From NCBI GenBank assembly GCA_947650285.1, contig CANTFL010001446.1, positions 733,001 through 797,000 on the forward strand: a stretch of 64,000 bases of DNA. Direction: 5' to 3'. Both the position numbers and the translations under genes were made by a program. The DNA is from Hyaloperonospora brassicae (lineage: Eukaryota > Oomycota > Peronosporomycetes > Peronosporales > Peronosporaceae). Positions 62,002-64,000 of the stretch are shown here, piece by piece. Position 1 is the first letter of the stretch, and each line of letters opens with the position of its first letter. The notes under the pieces were generated by a model that saw only the letters and a program-made list of their open reading frames with translations, was not told the origin of the DNA and made no database searches.

Positions 62002-64000
62002 AAGTGGGTGCTGAAGGGTAACAGATAAGTTTTACATGCGCTACCTGGTGGCATGTGGTTACTACATGTCAAAGGAAACAAGAATGATTTCGAAAATGAT
62101 TCCTTGTGCCGTGATTGATGCAACATTGACGGTAATGAAAAGAGTGCGATCTCACCAGATTCATTCGTAATACTGGTGCGCCTCAAGCGACTTTCATGAT
62201 TGTACACTGACTGACTTGAGATATATAAAAATGCGCGGGCCGGAAACGAGTTGTTATGGAATCTGTCCTGCAGATCTCCGTATCACAATGCGTCGTGTAG
62301 TAGCAGTACTTTAACGAGATGCTTGTTGCAGGCTGCCGAAGATATTATCATTGCTCGGGTTTGTAGCGCACAAATAAGCCCGTTTACTGCTTCAATAGAA
62401 CAGCACATAATTCTCTCTTCAGTGCGGTTTCCTCACTGAGACTCGATTTCCACGCGATGTGATTGCATGTTCTACTTCCATATTAGTTCAATTACAATTT
62501 AAGAGATGTGTTCAGGCAAAAAAGCGCTCCTCTGCCACACAAATTTGCTGCTGTAAAGTTTTGAACATTGAACTTATAATTTGAATAGATTAGTTACGTG
62601 CGATCCGATGCACCATCCGTCTATCCACCTAGGATCCGCTTCTTGAAACTAAAAATGATGTTTACAGCCCAATTTCTCCTTACATCATCCGTCCTGCTCT
62701 TCACCATCAATTCCAACGTTGTCTTTGCATCACAATCGATTATAGCAGCACCAAACTGCCTATCAAACCTATTAAGGTGATATAAAACCTTGATTACTCT
62801 GAGGTTCAACCCACCGACCTTGAACTTGAAGTCTGACGAGGAGATTCCTTGCGACGTGATTGGCCGAACCCTATCACTTATATCAGACGATGACGCTCGA
62901 CGCGTCATTCGTCATGTTTCCTCAAGAGTACCTAAGATTCAGGAACTATCATTCTGGACATGATTACTACATGTCCTATGACATCATCCAATGACATCAC
63001 CAGTGCACATGGGTATCGGATGTATTCCCGGTGTCATACCGGCAACTGTCACCCATGGGAAACTAGAGGTGATGTGCACCACACATCCATGTAATGGCCC
63101 ATTACAGCTGCTGCTATCCATTATCAACAACAAGGCCGTCGATCACTCTATGTTACGAAATATGGACCTGCTATCTTTTCACTCTCGCCACAAAGAAATC
63201 ATGAGTTGCGATGACTCTTTGTTAGATGCCGACGATCACGATGCTGTTGTGCAACCGAGCGATGTCGCAGACAAGGTTTTGGATGATAGATTTTGTCCGC
63301 CGGCCACCACATTCATTTCGTCTCCTTATAATGGTTCTGACCTAAAAGTGAACGTAAACGGTGATGAAAACGATGCCGTTTACATTGACGAGATCGATAC
63401 GGAAGCATTTAGCGAAGGTGGCAATGACGCGTCGAGTCCGACTGGAGTCGACCCGGCATACAGTATAAAGGAATTCCTTCTCTTGATGGTCAACTTGGTA
63501 TTGAAAATGCTGGCGCAAAACTTGAGCTCGCGCTTGCTTGGCGTACAACTGTGCTCGGGTACGCTGGTGGACGTCATGACAGACACGCACATCCCGACTT
63601 TGTGTTGCCTTGCTTTGCACCACGCTGCTGTGCTCCAGAGCATTCAATTGAGCAGCGAATATCAAGTATGGAGAGCATCCGCGGCGCCATGACTAAAGCA
63701 GATTTACTTAGTGTGCTTCTTAATTAAAAAGGTTGAAGCTTTTTTAGCGTACAAAAAAAGCTTCCCGGTGGTGTTTCAACTCGACTCTTCATCGCCGTTT
63801 GATTATCATAGTTGTAATGGAAGGTGCTTCAGTTGTATTACATGATATGCAGTATATTTTATGTAAGGGAAGATGAGGCCAAGATAGCTTTAAATGCAAG
63901 CACATACTTGTACGCCTCAATCCTCTTATTTAAAGCTCTATTGTTGAGATTGCTGCATGAGACCAATATTGTTGGCGGCAACTATCGACCAAGCGTAAAG
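62002..64000. repeat. Tandem array unit 4, truncated by the window end
   Basis: At least 1,999 bp of a fourth copy. It has private changes: GGCCCATT for GGCCATT near 63098, which fuses two frames into 233 codons, an AAAGTGAACG variant near 63348, and TTAGTGTGCTT near 63710. The array continues beyond the window. Confidence 0.95.

Noticed and set aside
44588..64000. CRISPR-like or rDNA array
   Set aside because: Units are 5.8 kb without short spacers, and no rRNA sequence is recognised.

Overview
The window looks like nuclear DNA of a plant-associated oomycete (Peronosporales: Phytophthora or downy-mildew type). The evidence is a set of compact eukaryotic genes with few, short GT-AG introns (42 to 114 bp), a Crypton tyrosine-recombinase element and a chromodomain-type Ty3/gypsy element of the kind common in these genomes, a tRNA-derived SINE head, and secreted repeat-rich proteins. 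I cannot name the species.

Layout. 1-9978 is a transposon graveyard: a SINE-like tRNA relic, a truncated plus-oriented LTR element (LTR plus start of gag), and a decayed minus-strand Ty3/gypsy chromovirus (LTR 1901-2345, chromodomain, integrase, RNase H, reverse transcriptase and gag remnants, LTR 9510-9978). Its right LTR ends about 10 bp from the start of the first housekeeping gene. 9989-37031 is a gene island: SMP3/PIG-Z GPI mannosyltransferase (3 exons), ADE2 (PurK-PurE fusion), a TMEM161-like membrane protein divergent from exosome RRP4, a very repetitive secreted Ser/Glu/Asp-rich protein, a MARVEL-like four-helix membrane protein, a secreted Cys-containing protein, a thioredoxin whose only in-frame start lies in an upstream exon encoding a membrane anchor, UNC-45, UBC9, proteasome beta-6 and TIM17. 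The stretches 21679-26371 and 27014-29796 contain no gene I can recognise.

37032-44587 is again mobile DNA. It holds a decayed Crypton split by a solo LTR with a perfect 5-bp target duplication, a second solo LTR with its own duplication, a third LTR in opposite orientation, and a trinucleotide-type minisatellite.

44588-64000 is a head-to-tail array of a 5,805/5,804-bp unit: three complete copies and a fourth cut by the window edge. Copies differ by only scattered substitutions and 1-bp indels. The unit matches no family I recognise. It carries a roughly 270-codon minus-strand frame broken by one stop, and a plus-strand frame that is open (180 codons) in some copies and stopped in others. 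This array is the least explained structure in the window.

The housekeeping genes do not form a pathway. They cover GPI-anchor synthesis, purine synthesis, RNA decay, redox, myosin folding, SUMO conjugation, proteolysis and mitochondrial import, and are typical of a gene-dense island between repeat blocks.
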